Positions 16,926 through 25,865 of a stretch of 64,000 nt of DNA are shown here, in pieces. Within the stretch, counting starts at the first letter, position 1, and each line of letters begins with the position of its first letter. The notes beneath the pieces are model-generated. The model was not told where the DNA came from. It saw only the letters and a list, made by a program, of their open reading frames with translations, and did not search any database. This DNA comes from Microseira sp041929235 (GTDB lineage: Bacteria; Cyanobacteriota; Cyanobacteriia; Cyanobacteriales; Aerosakkonemataceae), in the NCBI RefSeq assembly GCF_041929235.1, contig NZ_JBHFNP010000040.1:1-64000 (forward strand). Reading direction: 5' to 3'. The translations under genes were made by a program, and so were the position numbers.

Positions 16926-17714
16926 TCAAAGCTGACCGATCATTTTATGAGTTTGCGCGATCGCTCGTACCTGCTTGAGACTTTGCTTCATCAATCCCTG
17001 CCATGCCAAAAGCTGGTCTGGATCTGGCGGGTACACCGGCGCACACCCCAGCTTGTTCGATAGATCGATTGCCGTCACGGGTTGCAAAAATACCGGAATC
17101 GTCGGGTCACAAGCTGCCACCAATTCAGCTGCTTGTTTTAACTCTCCTGGATTGGTTCTGTTGGAAACAATCAGCTTGACAAAAACTTCAACTCTTGCTT
17201 TGTAACAGCGTTGGAGAAATTCTGCGTGTGCTTGCCAATGATTTTCACCGCTGACGCTAGGCAGCTTGATATCCATCCCCACCGAATCGATATAAGGCAG
17301 AACCATTGCTAGCTGTTGCGGACGATGCCCTCCTGTTTCCAGGTAAATGGGCAACTTCGTTAAAGTACGCACCTGGGGCAAAAATTGCACCAAGAAAGGA
17401 GCGGAAAGCAACGGTTCCCCACCTGTCAGGCTAATGCTATCGTGCAACCCCGGTTTATTTTGTCGCTCTACCCATTCCAGTAGTTTTTCTAGGGATACGG
17501 GGTTGGCGTGTAGTTCAAAATCCCGCCTTCCCGGTGTTTTCTCGATCGTGCAAGTCGGCGGCGCACCCCATGTGTGGGAACTGTCGCAAAAATGGCAGCG
17601 CAAATCGCAAATCGCAAAGCGGATAAAAATCTGCCGCATTCCAACATTGAGTCCTTCGCCTTGAATGGCGGAGAACACTTCTATTAATCTCGCTTTGGAA
17701 GAATTATTTGACAT
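16926..17714 (-). CDS. queE: 7-carboxy-7-deazaguanine synthase (radical SAM)
   Basis: QueE rearranges carboxytetrahydropterin to 7-carboxy-7-deazaguanine for queuosine. The protein begins with the family signature LIEVFSAIQGEGLNVGMRQ, followed by the radical-SAM cysteines CDLRCHFC (CX3CX2C), SLTGGEPLL and YLETGGHRPQQL. I place the start at ATG 17714 (MSNNSSKAR), giving 262 residues; the open frame extends 44 codons upstream, but those residues are unlike the family. ATG 17726 is an alternative. Confidence 0.9.
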   Translation of the reverse strand: MSNNSSKARLIEVFSAIQGEGLNVGMRQIFIRFAICDLRCHFCDSSHTWGAPPTCTIEKTPGRRDFELHANPVSLEKLLEWVERQNKPGLHDSISLTGGEPLLSAPFLVQFLPQVRTLTKLPIYLETGGHRPQQLAMVLPYIDSVGMDIKLPSVSGENHWQAHAEFLQRCYKARVEVFVKLIVSNRTNPGELKQAAELVAACDPTIPVFLQPVTAIDLSNKLGCAPVYPPDPDQLLAWQGLMKQSLKQVRAIAQTHKMIGQL

Positions 17715-18006
17715 AGGTGATTTCATTTTTAGCGTATATCTATTTTTACCTTGTCTTTGAGGTTTTTGGTTTACCAAAGCAGGCTGATGCAATCTTCTTT
17801 CATACTTTACGAACAAATGAAAACTTAACGATTGCGCCTGTTTCACAACAACTGGTTAAATTATTTTTATTTATTTTTATACATGGTTTTAATTGCAACA
17901 TAAACACGCTTACCAACAAAACCTGCAAAACTCTTCAGCTTAGTCAAAAAAATTACCGCGCCTTGCTGCGCCCCTCTCGTTTTAGGAGAGGGGTTGGGGC
18001 AAAGGT

Positions 18007-18900
18007 CTAAATCTCTCTTGCTGCGCGTTCAATTACCCGACGCGCAACGGTTTGAGTTCCTGTATGTTCGTAATAGTTAGTCGTCATGTCGATAAATGCG
18101 GCGACGTAGTCTAATTTACTATCGGCGATATCCATATATTTTTGCAGGTTGATCAGCAATCCTTGTTGGGTGATGTGATGGGAATTGACGAAATTACCCA
18201 TCCAACCTTGCATCGCGCCGAAGCTTTGATTGATGAAACCTATCTTATCGTTGACACTGCCTCCGGGAATCATGTTGCTGAGGTTTTGGTACGTGGAATT
18301 TTGCTGTAATACTGCGGGATTGACGCTGCCCAAAGTAGATTGTACTTTCTTGATAAAATCGGGGCCTAGGGGGATAATGCCATCAACGCAAATCAAGGCA
18401 GCTATTCGCATCAAAGACTCGTTGTGATATTGAGTTAAACTGCTTGCTAGCGAGCTGATATTGGTAATCGAAATGCGATTTATTGCGGATAATGCTAGCA
18501 ATTCGGCGACCAATTTTAGGCATAAATCTATGCTTTGTAGCGTATCCGCTTTGGGAGTTAGTTTATTTAAGAAAGAGAGAAAGCCGATTTTTTCTCCTAT
18601 TTTATTTGCCATTGCGGCGGCGCCGATGGCGCTATCGGCACTATCGACGGTTTGGTAGATCCACATCGCGCGCTGGTATCCTTGGGCAGGATCTTCGTAT
18701 AATTCTAGGGCGCGATCGTGTATTTTTTTAACTGTTTTTTTGTCGGTTTCTCCGGTAACAGCACGAATGGTATCTTTAAATCCCACCAAGTTCTGCCATT
18801 CGCCAGGAACAACTGAGTCCAAAGCGCGTAACATATAAACCGTCATGTTACTCGTTGGCAGGTTATCAACCAAATTATCGATGGGTTTAGTTTTGCTCAT
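18007..18900 (-). CDS. Conserved hypothetical protein, paralogue of the next gene (copy B)
   Basis: The 297-residue, mostly helical soluble protein is clearly homologous over its full length to the product of 19315-20202: both share PGEWQNxVGF, IRAVTGETD, YQTVDSADSAxGAAAxANK, ESLMRxAALxCxDGxIPLGPDF and NYYEHTGxQTxARRxIERA. No signal peptide or known catalytic motif is seen, and I do not recognise the family. With copy A and a lipoprotein it forms a three-gene minus-strand run, in which this is the last gene. The start ATG 18900 matches that of the paralogue. Confidence 0.8.
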   Translation of the reverse strand: MSKTKPIDNLVDNLPTSNMTVYMLRALDSVVPGEWQNLVGFKDTIRAVTGETDKKTVKKIHDRALELYEDPAQGYQRAMWIYQTVDSADSAIGAAAMANKIGEKIGFLSFLNKLTPKADTLQSIDLCLKLVAELLALSAINRISITNISSLASSLTQYHNESLMRIAALICVDGIIPLGPDFIKKVQSTLGSVNPAVLQQNSTYQNLSNMIPGGSVNDKIGFINQSFGAMQGWMGNFVNSHHITQQGLLINLQKYMDIADSKLDYVAAFIDMTTNYYEHTGTQTVARRVIERAAREI

Positions 18901-19097
18901 ATATTTCCAAGGGAAGTGCTTCTCGCTTGATATTAACTACCGACTCGTTTGACCGCTTTTCGGATTCTCTTGTTAGATAGATTTAATCGAAATCCAAAAA
19001 CCGAGTAGGGGCGCACTTTAACGAGATACTACTTTGACAGAAACCCGGTTTTGAGGCCAACAAAGAAGAGGGGGTTTAGTTCAATTATCTGTTTTTA

Positions 19098-19288
19098 GTA
19101 GGGGCGGGTTTACCATATATTACGTGTTTCCACGGATTGATTGGTAAAGCCCGACCCTATTTGTACGCGGTTTTTCCCATATATTACGTGTTTCCACGGT
19201 TTAATTGGTAAAACCCGCCCCTAGTTGTACGCGGTTTTTACCATATATTACGTGTTTCCACGGTTTAATTGGTAAAACCCGCCCCTAC
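19098..19288. repeat. Three 64-bp tandem repeats inside an inverted repeat
   Basis: CCATATATTACGTGTTTCCA begins at 19113, 19177 and 19241, giving an exact 64-bp period. The block is bounded by GTAGGGGCGGGTTTACC on the left and its complement GGTAAAACCCGCCCCTAC on the right. It fills most of the gap between the two paralogous genes; the remainder, 18901-19097, holds one GAAACCCGGTTT palindrome and nothing else evident. Confidence 0.8.
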
Positions 19289-19314
19289 AGCTCCCCTGCT
19301 CACCTGCTCAAGAG

Positions 19315-20202
19315 CTAAATTTCGGCGACGGCGCGTTCGATCAAGCGGCGAGCCAGGGTTTGAATCCCGGTATGCTCGTAATAATTGGTCGAAACGTCTA
19401 AGAAAGCGCCGAGATAGTCTAATTTGTCATCTGCAATCTCGATAAAGTTGGACAGGTTGTGGACAACATTTTGGGGTGTCAAACCGTGAGAGTTGACGAA
19501 ATCGCTCATCCACCCAGAGACGGAATCGAAGCTTTGGGTAATGAAACCCATCTGACCTGTGGGATCCCCCCCAGGAATCAGATCTTTGACGCTGTTGAAG
19601 CTCTGATTTTGTTCTAACTCTTGGGGACTCATGCTACCGAAATTGGATAGCACCATTTGGATAAAGTCCGGACCGAGGGGAATCAAACCATCAAAGCATA
19701 CCAGCGCCGCCATCCGCATCAAGGACTCGCCGGAATAGTCGCCCAATGCGGCTAAAAAGTCGCCGATGCTGTCGCCGGGAATGCCGTTAATTTGGCAGAA
19801 AGCGACCACTTCGACGACTAATTTCACCGCGAGGTCGATGGTTTGCGCTTTTTCGGCTTTGGGAGTCAGGTTGCTTAAGAAACCGAGAAATGAGACTTTT
19901 TCGCCGACTTTGTTGGCTAAAGCTGCCGCACCCAACGCAGAAGAGGCGCTATCGACGGTTTGATACAGCCACAACGCGCGCTGGTAACCTTGGGATTTGT
20001 CGTTGAATAGATATACCGCGCGATCGCCTATTTGCTGGATCAAGTCTTGGTCGGTTTCTCCCGTCACCGCCCGGATGGTATTCTCAAACCCAACGATGTT
20101 TTGCCACTCGCCGGGAATGATGAAATCTAACGATTTCAGCGACATCACGGTTAAGCCGCCGGTGGGCAACTCGTCCACTAATTGAAAAATCGATTTGCTC
20201 AC
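19315..20202 (-). CDS. Conserved hypothetical protein, paralogue of the next gene (copy A)
   Basis: The 295-residue protein has the same organisation as its neighbour at 18007-18900 and differs mostly in surface positions. Conserved blocks include GEWQNIVGFENTIRAVTGET, YQTVDSASSALGAAALANK and NYYEHTGIQTLARRLIERA. It is preceded 47 bp upstream by a lipoprotein gene on the same strand, suggesting co-transcription. The family is unknown to me; the two copies probably form hetero- or homo-oligomers, which is inference only. Confidence 0.8.
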   Translation of the reverse strand: MSKSIFQLVDELPTGGLTVMSLKSLDFIIPGEWQNIVGFENTIRAVTGETDQDLIQQIGDRAVYLFNDKSQGYQRALWLYQTVDSASSALGAAALANKVGEKVSFLGFLSNLTPKAEKAQTIDLAVKLVVEVVAFCQINGIPGDSIGDFLAALGDYSGESLMRMAALVCFDGLIPLGPDFIQMVLSNFGSMSPQELEQNQSFNSVKDLIPGGDPTGQMGFITQSFDSVSGWMSDFVNSHGLTPQNVVHNLSNFIEIADDKLDYLGAFLDVSTNYYEHTGIQTLARRLIERAVAEI

Positions 20203-20249
20203 GATTCTTTACCTTTTGTGAAGATTGCGATCTAATCCAATGCTTTTTC

Positions 20250-20762
20250 TTACTTGATTGCCGCCAAACCCCCAAGATTGAATTTTGCCAGCCAAGCTTC
20301 GCGATCGCTCTTGGTAAAGGACGGATCGCGAGATTGGACTTTCACCTGGTAGCGGTTCCCCACCAGCGCCGCGGTGATGTTAGCGCCTTGGTCAACGACT
20401 GGATAACCGCCAATCTGTTGAGTACTGTTCTCAAATTTCTTCCTCGCCTCTGGAGTGCTTGCTGTATCGGAGATCGACAGCATGGCTACGTTCTTGCCGC
20501 CTTTGTTCAGCTTTGCTTCGGCAAAACCTTTTTTCTCCTGGACGAAGACGCGATCAAAACCATCGCCATCTTTGGGAAAAAATTTGTTAAATTCGCTACC
20601 TTGTGTAGCTTCTTTGACAACGGCCGGTGCGGCTCCTCGTTGCGTGCTTTCCCGCTGCGCCTGGTCAAATCGAGAAGCAGGCTGGGAACTACAGGAGGTT
20701 ACCAGCAGTAAAACTGTTAACAAGAGAGGAGCTATGGTTCTACGTAAACGCTGCCAAATCAT
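20250..20762 (-). CDS. Lipoprotein of unknown function
   Basis: The 170-residue protein starts with an N-terminal lipoprotein signal (RRTIAPLLLTVLLLVTSCSS), with Cys24 as the lipidation residue. The mature part is charged and contains KFFPKDGDGFDRVFVQEKKG and a C-terminal RDPSFTKSDREAWLAKFNLG. I know similar short cyanobacterial lipoproteins without assigned function. It is the first gene of the three-gene run with the two paralogues downstream. Confidence 0.8.
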   Translation of the reverse strand: MIWQRLRRTIAPLLLTVLLLVTSCSSQPASRFDQAQRESTQRGAAPAVVKEATQGSEFNKFFPKDGDGFDRVFVQEKKGFAEAKLNKGGKNVAMLSISDTASTPEARKKFENSTQQIGGYPVVDQGANITAALVGNRYQVKVQSRDPSFTKSDREAWLAKFNLGGLAAIK

Positions 20763-20902
20763 CGCTTTCTCCCACTAAATGGGTTAACAGTTCCAATTCT
20801 GGCTTAAATTTTTGGGATTTGTTCGGGGAGAGCGAGCTCTTGTGCTGGTGTGCAGGGAAGATGGGGAGATGGGGAAGGTGAAGCAGGTGATGAAGATGAT
20901 CG

Positions 20903-20941
20903 GGACTTACGCCAAGAAACCGGGTTTCTTGGCGTAAGTCC
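20903..20941. repeat. Perfect 19-bp-arm palindrome of the GGACTTACGC family
   Basis: GGACTTACGCCAAGAAACC (20903-20921) is fully complementary to 20923-20941. It combines the two dispersed motifs GGACTTACGC and GAAACCGGGTTTC. The surrounding gap 20763-21123 otherwise contains only low-complexity GGGGAGATGGGG/CACCTGCTCACC type sequence. Confidence 0.8.
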
Positions 20942-21123
20942 GCCAAGAAATTACTTCCACTTCCAGAGTCTGCCTCATCTGCTTCATCTCCCCCATCACC
21001 ATAGCCCCTGGATCCCACCTTCCCATCTGCCCACCTGCTCACCTGTCCCACATTGCGGTTTAGCATAGAATTGCAACTTAGCATTCAGTCTGTGTAGTTA
21101 GCGCCCTTGTATCAGTAGAGTTT

Positions 21124-22095
21124 ATGGTTAAGGTCTTGGACGAGATTCCTCAAATTCCAGTACCCCCTCGCTTAACCGTGCTGGAGGCGGTAGCCTTTAA
21201 GCAATCTTTTCAAGCGTTTTTGCAAGGAAATTCGGTTCCTAGCAAGGTTATTCTCGATTTTAGCCAGACCACTTTTATGGACAGCAGTGGTTTGGGAGCC
21301 TTGGTCACCAATTTAAAAATCGCACAGCAGCAGGGAATTGAATTGATTCTGTGGGATGTGCGTCCTCAAGTGATGGCGGTGTTGTCGCTTACGGGACTCG
21401 ACCAAGTGTTCAAAATCGAGCAGCGCACCCCCAGCCAAACACCAGCACCAACTAAAGCGGGCGAGGTTCAACCACCCGCTACCCATCCTTCTGTCCGTTC
21501 TTGGCTCAAACGGGCGATCGATGTTGTAGGGGCGTTGGTAGGTTTGGCAATTACGGGAATTGCGTTTATTCCGATTGCCGTAGCAATTAAACTGGATAGT
21601 CCGGGACCGATTTTCTTCGCTCAAACCCGCTGCGGCTGGTTGGGCAAAAAGTTTCGCATCTGGAAATTCCGCTCGATGTGCGTTAATGCCGAAGCACTCA
21701 AGTCACAAATTGAAAATAAATTGGATGGTAACAAACTGTTCAAAAATGACAACGATCCTCGCATTACAAAGGTCGGTCGCTTTCTCAGGCGGACGAGTTT
21801 GGATGAGTTGCCTCAGTTTTGGAATGTGCTTACAGGAGAAATGAGTTTGGTGGGAACCAGACCCCCAACGCCGGATGAAGTCGAGCGTTACGACGTTCCC
21901 GAATGGCAGCGTTTGGATGTTAAACCGGGGATGACCGGAGAATGGCAGGTGAACGGACGCTCGTCGATTCGCAAATTTGAGGATGTGATTCGCTTGGATT
22001 TGGAATACCAAAAGAATTGGAGCCTGATGTATGATATCAAGCTGATTGTGAAAACCGTCCTAATTTTGTTCCGGAAAAATAGCGGGGCTGCGTAA
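21124..22095 (+). CDS. STAS domain fused to a bacterial sugar transferase
   Basis: Residues 1-100 form a STAS (anti-anti-sigma) domain with the phosphorylatable Ser in TTFMDSSGLGALVTNLK. After a proline-rich linker (about 101-120) comes a polyprenyl-phosphate sugar-1-phosphate transferase domain: one membrane helix (VGALVGLAITGIAFIPIAVA), KLDSPGPIFFAQTR, KFRSM, PRITKVGRFLRRTSLDELPQ and GMTGEWQVNGRS. Such enzymes load the first sugar on undecaprenyl phosphate for exopolysaccharide synthesis. The fusion suggests that polysaccharide initiation is switched by Ser phosphorylation, as in partner-switching systems; this is inference. The gene stands alone. Confidence 0.88.
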   Translation: MVKVLDEIPQIPVPPRLTVLEAVAFKQSFQAFLQGNSVPSKVILDFSQTTFMDSSGLGALVTNLKIAQQQGIELILWDVRPQVMAVLSLTGLDQVFKIEQRTPSQTPAPTKAGEVQPPATHPSVRSWLKRAIDVVGALVGLAITGIAFIPIAVAIKLDSPGPIFFAQTRCGWLGKKFRIWKFRSMCVNAEALKSQIENKLDGNKLFKNDNDPRITKVGRFLRRTSLDELPQFWNVLTGEMSLVGTRPPTPDEVERYDVPEWQRLDVKPGMTGEWQVNGRSSIRKFEDVIRLDLEYQKNWSLMYDIKLIVKTVLILFRKNSGAA

Positions 22096-22200
22096 AATGG
22101 TAATAGGTAATGGCGTTCCCAGGCAGAGCTTGGGAACGAGGGTATGGGTAATAGGTAATGGGTAATTGTTTGTTCTTTTTACCCTGTACCTTTTTCCCTT

Positions 22201-24186
22201 TTATTGTGAATGCCAAGCTTGATAAAAGGCTGGGTAAGTCATGTTTTCGGCGCAATACCACAGAACTTCGTAGCAAGATATATAGCGTTTAATGTCGTTT
22301 TTGTCAAGGTTATCCAAGTATTTTTTTAAGGCTGTAACGACTTTTGGAAACGAATCACCTTGTAAAATTTTCCGCAAGTTATAAGCAGCAAGCTGAGGAA
22401 TTGATTCATCTTCAGAGTGCTGAATTAAATCGATTAAAGCAGCGATCGCAGCTTGATTTCCCACTGCAATTTGCCACAAACTCCCAGCGGCTAGCCAGCG
22501 AATCGATTTATCTTCACAGGTTTGAATCAACTCGACTAACGCCGTAATGGCTGTTTCGTTGCCGTTGCCGATTCGCCCTAAACAACAAGCGGCTAGCTGT
22601 TGGGTATGTTTGTTAAGGGCGGTTTTGGTTAGCTGCACCAAAGTGGAGATCGCAACGTCATTACCCGGATCGATGCGCCCCAAACTATAAGCGCTTCGCC
22701 AACGGGTTTGTTCGTTATCCACTGTTTGAATTAGCTGCACTAAAGCTGCGATCGCACTCGAGTTACCGCTGGCAATTTTACCCAAGCTAGCTGCTGCTTT
22801 TCTACAAATTGATTCATTATCGCAAATCTCAACTAACCCCACTAAAGCGGCGATCGCCGTTTCGTTGTTGGTGCAGATTTGGCCCAAGCTATAAACCGAT
22901 AGCTGACGGATCGATTGATTGCTAGATGTTTCAATCAACTTCACCAAAGACGCGATTGCAAATTCATTCCCTGAGTTGATTTTTCCCAAACTAGAAGCTG
23001 CTTGCCAAAGCACGTATTCATTTTTAGTGCTTTCGATTAACTCGACTAAAGCAGCGATTGCGACGGTATTTCCTGGGTCTATTTTCCCTAAACTATAAGC
23101 GGTTTGCCAGCGGGTGTATTCGCTTTCTGATTTCTGAATTTTCTCTTCTAAAGCTACGATCGCGCTTTGATTGCCGCTGCCAATTTGCGCCAAACTCGAA
23201 GCCACTTGGCAGACGGCGAAGTCATTCTGCGAAGTTTGAATCACCTCAACCAGACTGGCGATCGCTGCTGCTAGTGCTTCTTCTGGCTTTCTTAATTCAA
23301 AAGTTACTCGCCAGCGGGTTTCTTCATTTTTACTCGTTTGAATTACCTGCACTAAGGTAGCGATGCCTATAGGATTTCCTGGATCTATTTTTTCTAAATC
23401 TCCAGCCGCTAGCTGACGGGTGGATTCCTGAACAGAGGTTTGAATCAATTCGACTAAAGTCGCGATCGCAAATTTATTTCCTGGGTCTATTTTTCCTAAG
23501 CTGTAAGCCGCTTGCCAACGGGTGTATTCGTTATGCGAGCTTCTGATTAACTCTACCATTGCTGCGATCGCTCTGGAACTGCCCGCACCAATTTGCCCCA
23601 AGCTAGAAATCGCTTGCATCCGGGTAGCTTGAGCTTGGGAAGTTTGTATTATTCGGATTAAAGCCGCAATTGCCGTTTGATTTCCCGTACCAATTTGCCC
23701 CAAATCGTATGCCGCTTGCAGGCGGGTGGCTTCATCTGACGTACTCTCGATCAACTCAGCAATAGCTGCGATCGCTCGTTCTATATCCGTTTCTTTAAGA
23801 ATCTCCCGCGCTTTTTGGGCAATTATACTTGAAAATCTCGCCCAATCCCGCTCTTCCTCATCGAAACAACCAAATTCCCCCCTGACGATCTGCCTGACTA
23901 TTGCATCCGCCAGACGCGAATCCCTGAATTTTCCCATCCCAGATGCTGCGAGAAAATAAGCGCGTATTCGATAAAAATCGCCGCATCCGTCGTCAAAATC
24001 GATTAAAGCTGCGATTAACGCTTCTTTCTGCTGCTTCGGCACATCTTCCCGCGAAAGCCACTGCAAAAGTTCCCTGCACTGCGGTTCAAAAACGCGATAG
24101 ATGCCCAACGCGGGGTTGTTGGGGACGTGGTTGAGTAAATAGTGGCTCTCGTTAATTGCCTGCACAGCTAAGTCCTTCCGAATCAT
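22201..24186 (-). CDS. HEAT/armadillo-like repeat protein
   Basis: The 661-residue protein has an N-terminal helical region (about 1-150) and then about thirteen repeats of 36-37 residues with the pattern AIAALVELIQTSxNExTRWQAAYSLGKIDPGN. This is a phycobilisome-lyase-type HEAT solenoid, generally a protein-binding scaffold. No catalytic domain is visible. The repeats are unusually alike, implying recent internal duplication. It has no obvious operon partner. Confidence 0.88.
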   Translation of the reverse strand: MIRKDLAVQAINESHYLLNHVPNNPALGIYRVFEPQCRELLQWLSREDVPKQQKEALIAALIDFDDGCGDFYRIRAYFLAASGMGKFRDSRLADAIVRQIVRGEFGCFDEEERDWARFSSIIAQKAREILKETDIERAIAAIAELIESTSDEATRLQAAYDLGQIGTGNQTAIAALIRIIQTSQAQATRMQAISSLGQIGAGSSRAIAAMVELIRSSHNEYTRWQAAYSLGKIDPGNKFAIATLVELIQTSVQESTRQLAAGDLEKIDPGNPIGIATLVQVIQTSKNEETRWRVTFELRKPEEALAAAIASLVEVIQTSQNDFAVCQVASSLAQIGSGNQSAIVALEEKIQKSESEYTRWQTAYSLGKIDPGNTVAIAALVELIESTKNEYVLWQAASSLGKINSGNEFAIASLVKLIETSSNQSIRQLSVYSLGQICTNNETAIAALVGLVEICDNESICRKAAASLGKIASGNSSAIAALVQLIQTVDNEQTRWRSAYSLGRIDPGNDVAISTLVQLTKTALNKHTQQLAACCLGRIGNGNETAITALVELIQTCEDKSIRWLAAGSLWQIAVGNQAAIAALIDLIQHSEDESIPQLAAYNLRKILQGDSFPKVVTALKKYLDNLDKNDIKRYISCYEVLWYCAENMTYPAFYQAWHSQ

Positions 24187-24637
24187 CGGCTAAACAAAGG
24201 ATAACCCTTTTAAGCTGAGTCTTCTGCCGCCACCGATAGCTTTTAGGGAAAGCAGACATTCACGCTAACGGCGTAAAACCATGACAAACCCATCACAGAC
24301 AAAAAACTTCCCCCCGTAGATATATGCAATGGGGTTATTCTTCATCGGAGTCCCTGATAAAGTCTGGATGTTTAATTTCCACCTATCCATTGAAAACCAT
24401 CCTTTGTATATTAGGATACTTTTTAATGCTATAGTTATACAGAGTTAAGCAATGGTTTGACCGCAAAAAGACTTTGGCTCTACTATAGACTAGAAAATCA
24501 CCCTTACTCCATCAGGCGTTGTTAAGATAAATGATAAAATTTTTCACGCTCTACACATTAGCTGGGTAAATATTTGTTGCCAAACAATCGACAATTAGTA
24601 TAAAAAAGAACTTGTTGCGATTAATACAAAAAATCAG
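24187..24637. other. 450-bp gap without a recognisable gene
   Basis: AT-rich sequence between the divergent HEAT-repeat and deaminase genes. It should hold both promoters. I saw no gene, no strong hairpin and no clear regulatory motif. Confidence 0.6.
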
Positions 24638-25063
24638 ATGAATCCTGAAGATTTTATGAAGCTGGCGCTTCAAGAAGCAAAGCAAGGAGACGCACCTTAC
24701 GGTGCAGTTATTGTGAAAGATAACGAAGTTACGATCGCAGCACATAACACGGTTCAAAGAGATAAAGACCCTTCCGCCCATGCAGAAATTAATGCGATTC
24801 GGCTTTTAACCGCTAAACTTCAAAGTACTTCCCTGGAAGGTTATACGCTATATACCACGGGCGAACCTTGTCCGATGTGCGCGACTGCTTGTGTTTGGGC
24901 GGGAATTTCTGAAATTGTTTTTGGGGCGTCGATTGGCGATTTAATTGCAGCAAATCAATCGCAAATCGATATTGATTGCGAAGAAGTTATTAAGCGGGGA
25001 TTTAGAAAAATAAAAGTAACGAAAGGAGTTTTGAAAGACGAGTGTTTGCAATTATTCCAGTAA
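24638..25063 (+). CDS. Nucleoside/nucleobase deaminase of the cytidine deaminase-like superfamily
   Basis: The 141-residue protein has the zinc motifs HAE (His48, Glu50 in PSAHAEINAI) and PCPMC (Cys78, Cys81 in TGEPCPMCATACVW). Length and wording fit guanine deaminase-like or tRNA-adenosine-deaminase-like enzymes; the phrase ACVWAGISEIVFGASI points to the free-base or nucleoside type and not TadA. It removes an amino group from a purine or related substrate. Its 3' end overlaps the convergent response regulator gene by 12 bp. Confidence 0.87.
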   Translation: MNPEDFMKLALQEAKQGDAPYGAVIVKDNEVTIAAHNTVQRDKDPSAHAEINAIRLLTAKLQSTSLEGYTLYTTGEPCPMCATACVWAGISEIVFGASIGDLIAANQSQIDIDCEEVIKRGFRKIKVTKGVLKDECLQLFQ

Positions 25064-25705
25064 CGGCAAAAATGTATTGGCAAAAATCGCAGCTTGCGTG
25101 CGAGAAGGCAACCCTAAACGATTTAAAATATTCGTGACGTGGTTCTTTACCGTGCCTTCTGTAATATAAAGCGAACGCGCAATTTCTCGATTACTCGCAC
25201 CCGCAGCAATTAAACGCAAAACTTCCTTTTCCCTCGGCGTTAGTTCGTTCCATCCAGGAGGTAAGTTAATAGTTTTTGTCGGTGCGGGTGCGGGAACTTT
25301 CGCTATCATTTTTTCTATTAATCCCGGTGCTAGTTGAGTATAGCCTTTTTGCACCATCCGAATCGCCGCCGCTAACTCTTCAGAAGGGGTATCTTTGAGC
25401 AAATATCCTACCGCCCCAAAGCGCAACGATTCAGATATATATTCATCATCATCAAACCTTGTCAAAACCAAAACTTTTGTACTAGGAAAGCGCTGACAAA
25501 TTTCCCGCGTTGCTGCTACGCCATCCATTATTGGCATCCGCACATCCATTAAAACCACATCTGGTTTTACGGTTTCTACCATTTGAATTGCCCTTGACCC
25601 ATTCTCCGCTTCTCCGACTATTTCTAAATCCGGTTCTAACTCAAGCAAAGCTTTTAATCCCTGCCTGATTAAATGTTGGTCATCCACCAGCAATAAACGA
25701 ATCAT
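25052..25705 (-). CDS. NarL/FixJ-family response regulator
   Basis: The 217-residue protein has a complete receiver (acidic pair VDDQ at residues 7-8, phosphoacceptor Asp in VVLMDVRMP near residue 53, Lys in LLKDTP) and a LuxR-type helix-turn-helix (LTPREKEVLRLIAAGASNREIA). It is the last gene of a minus-strand run with an AlkB-like gene and the sensor kinase at 25849-27054, its presumable partner. Confidence 0.92.
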   Translation of the reverse strand: MIRLLLVDDQHLIRQGLKALLELEPDLEIVGEAENGSRAIQMVETVKPDVVLMDVRMPIMDGVAATREICQRFPSTKVLVLTRFDDDEYISESLRFGAVGYLLKDTPSEELAAAIRMVQKGYTQLAPGLIEKMIAKVPAPAPTKTINLPPGWNELTPREKEVLRLIAAGASNREIARSLYITEGTVKNHVTNILNRLGLPSRTQAAIFANTFLPLLE

Positions 25706-25706
25706 A

Positions 25707-25865
25707 ATAGGTAATGGCTAATGGCTAATGGCTAATGGCTAATGGCTAATGGCTAATGGCTAATAGGTAATGGCTAATGGATTAATTACCAATTACCAAT
25801 TAGCAATTAGCCATTACCAATTACCTATTAGCAATTACCAATTACCAATTAGCAATTACCAATTA
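25707..25865. repeat. Heptamer tandem repeats (TAATGGC / TAATTGC type)
   Basis: About 160 bp of GGCTAAT units followed by the complementary ATTACCA/ATTAGCA units fill the space between the kinase and the regulator gene, and run into the last codons of the kinase (LIGNC). The two halves could fold into a long hairpin in the mRNA and modulate the ratio of the two proteins. Confidence 0.85.

Noticed and set aside
20740..21084. Open frames on both strands with GDGGDEADEADSG-like composition
   Set aside because: They are read from low-complexity GATG/CATC sequence and the perfect palindrome at 20903-20941.
22344..24134. Plus-strand open frames of 60-100 residues
   Set aside because: They are shadows opposite the HEAT repeats; codon pattern and homology support only the minus strand.
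25707..25865. Possible CRISPR array
   Set aside because: The units are 7-bp tandem repeats without spacers; the same is true of 30340-30466 and 43462-43585.
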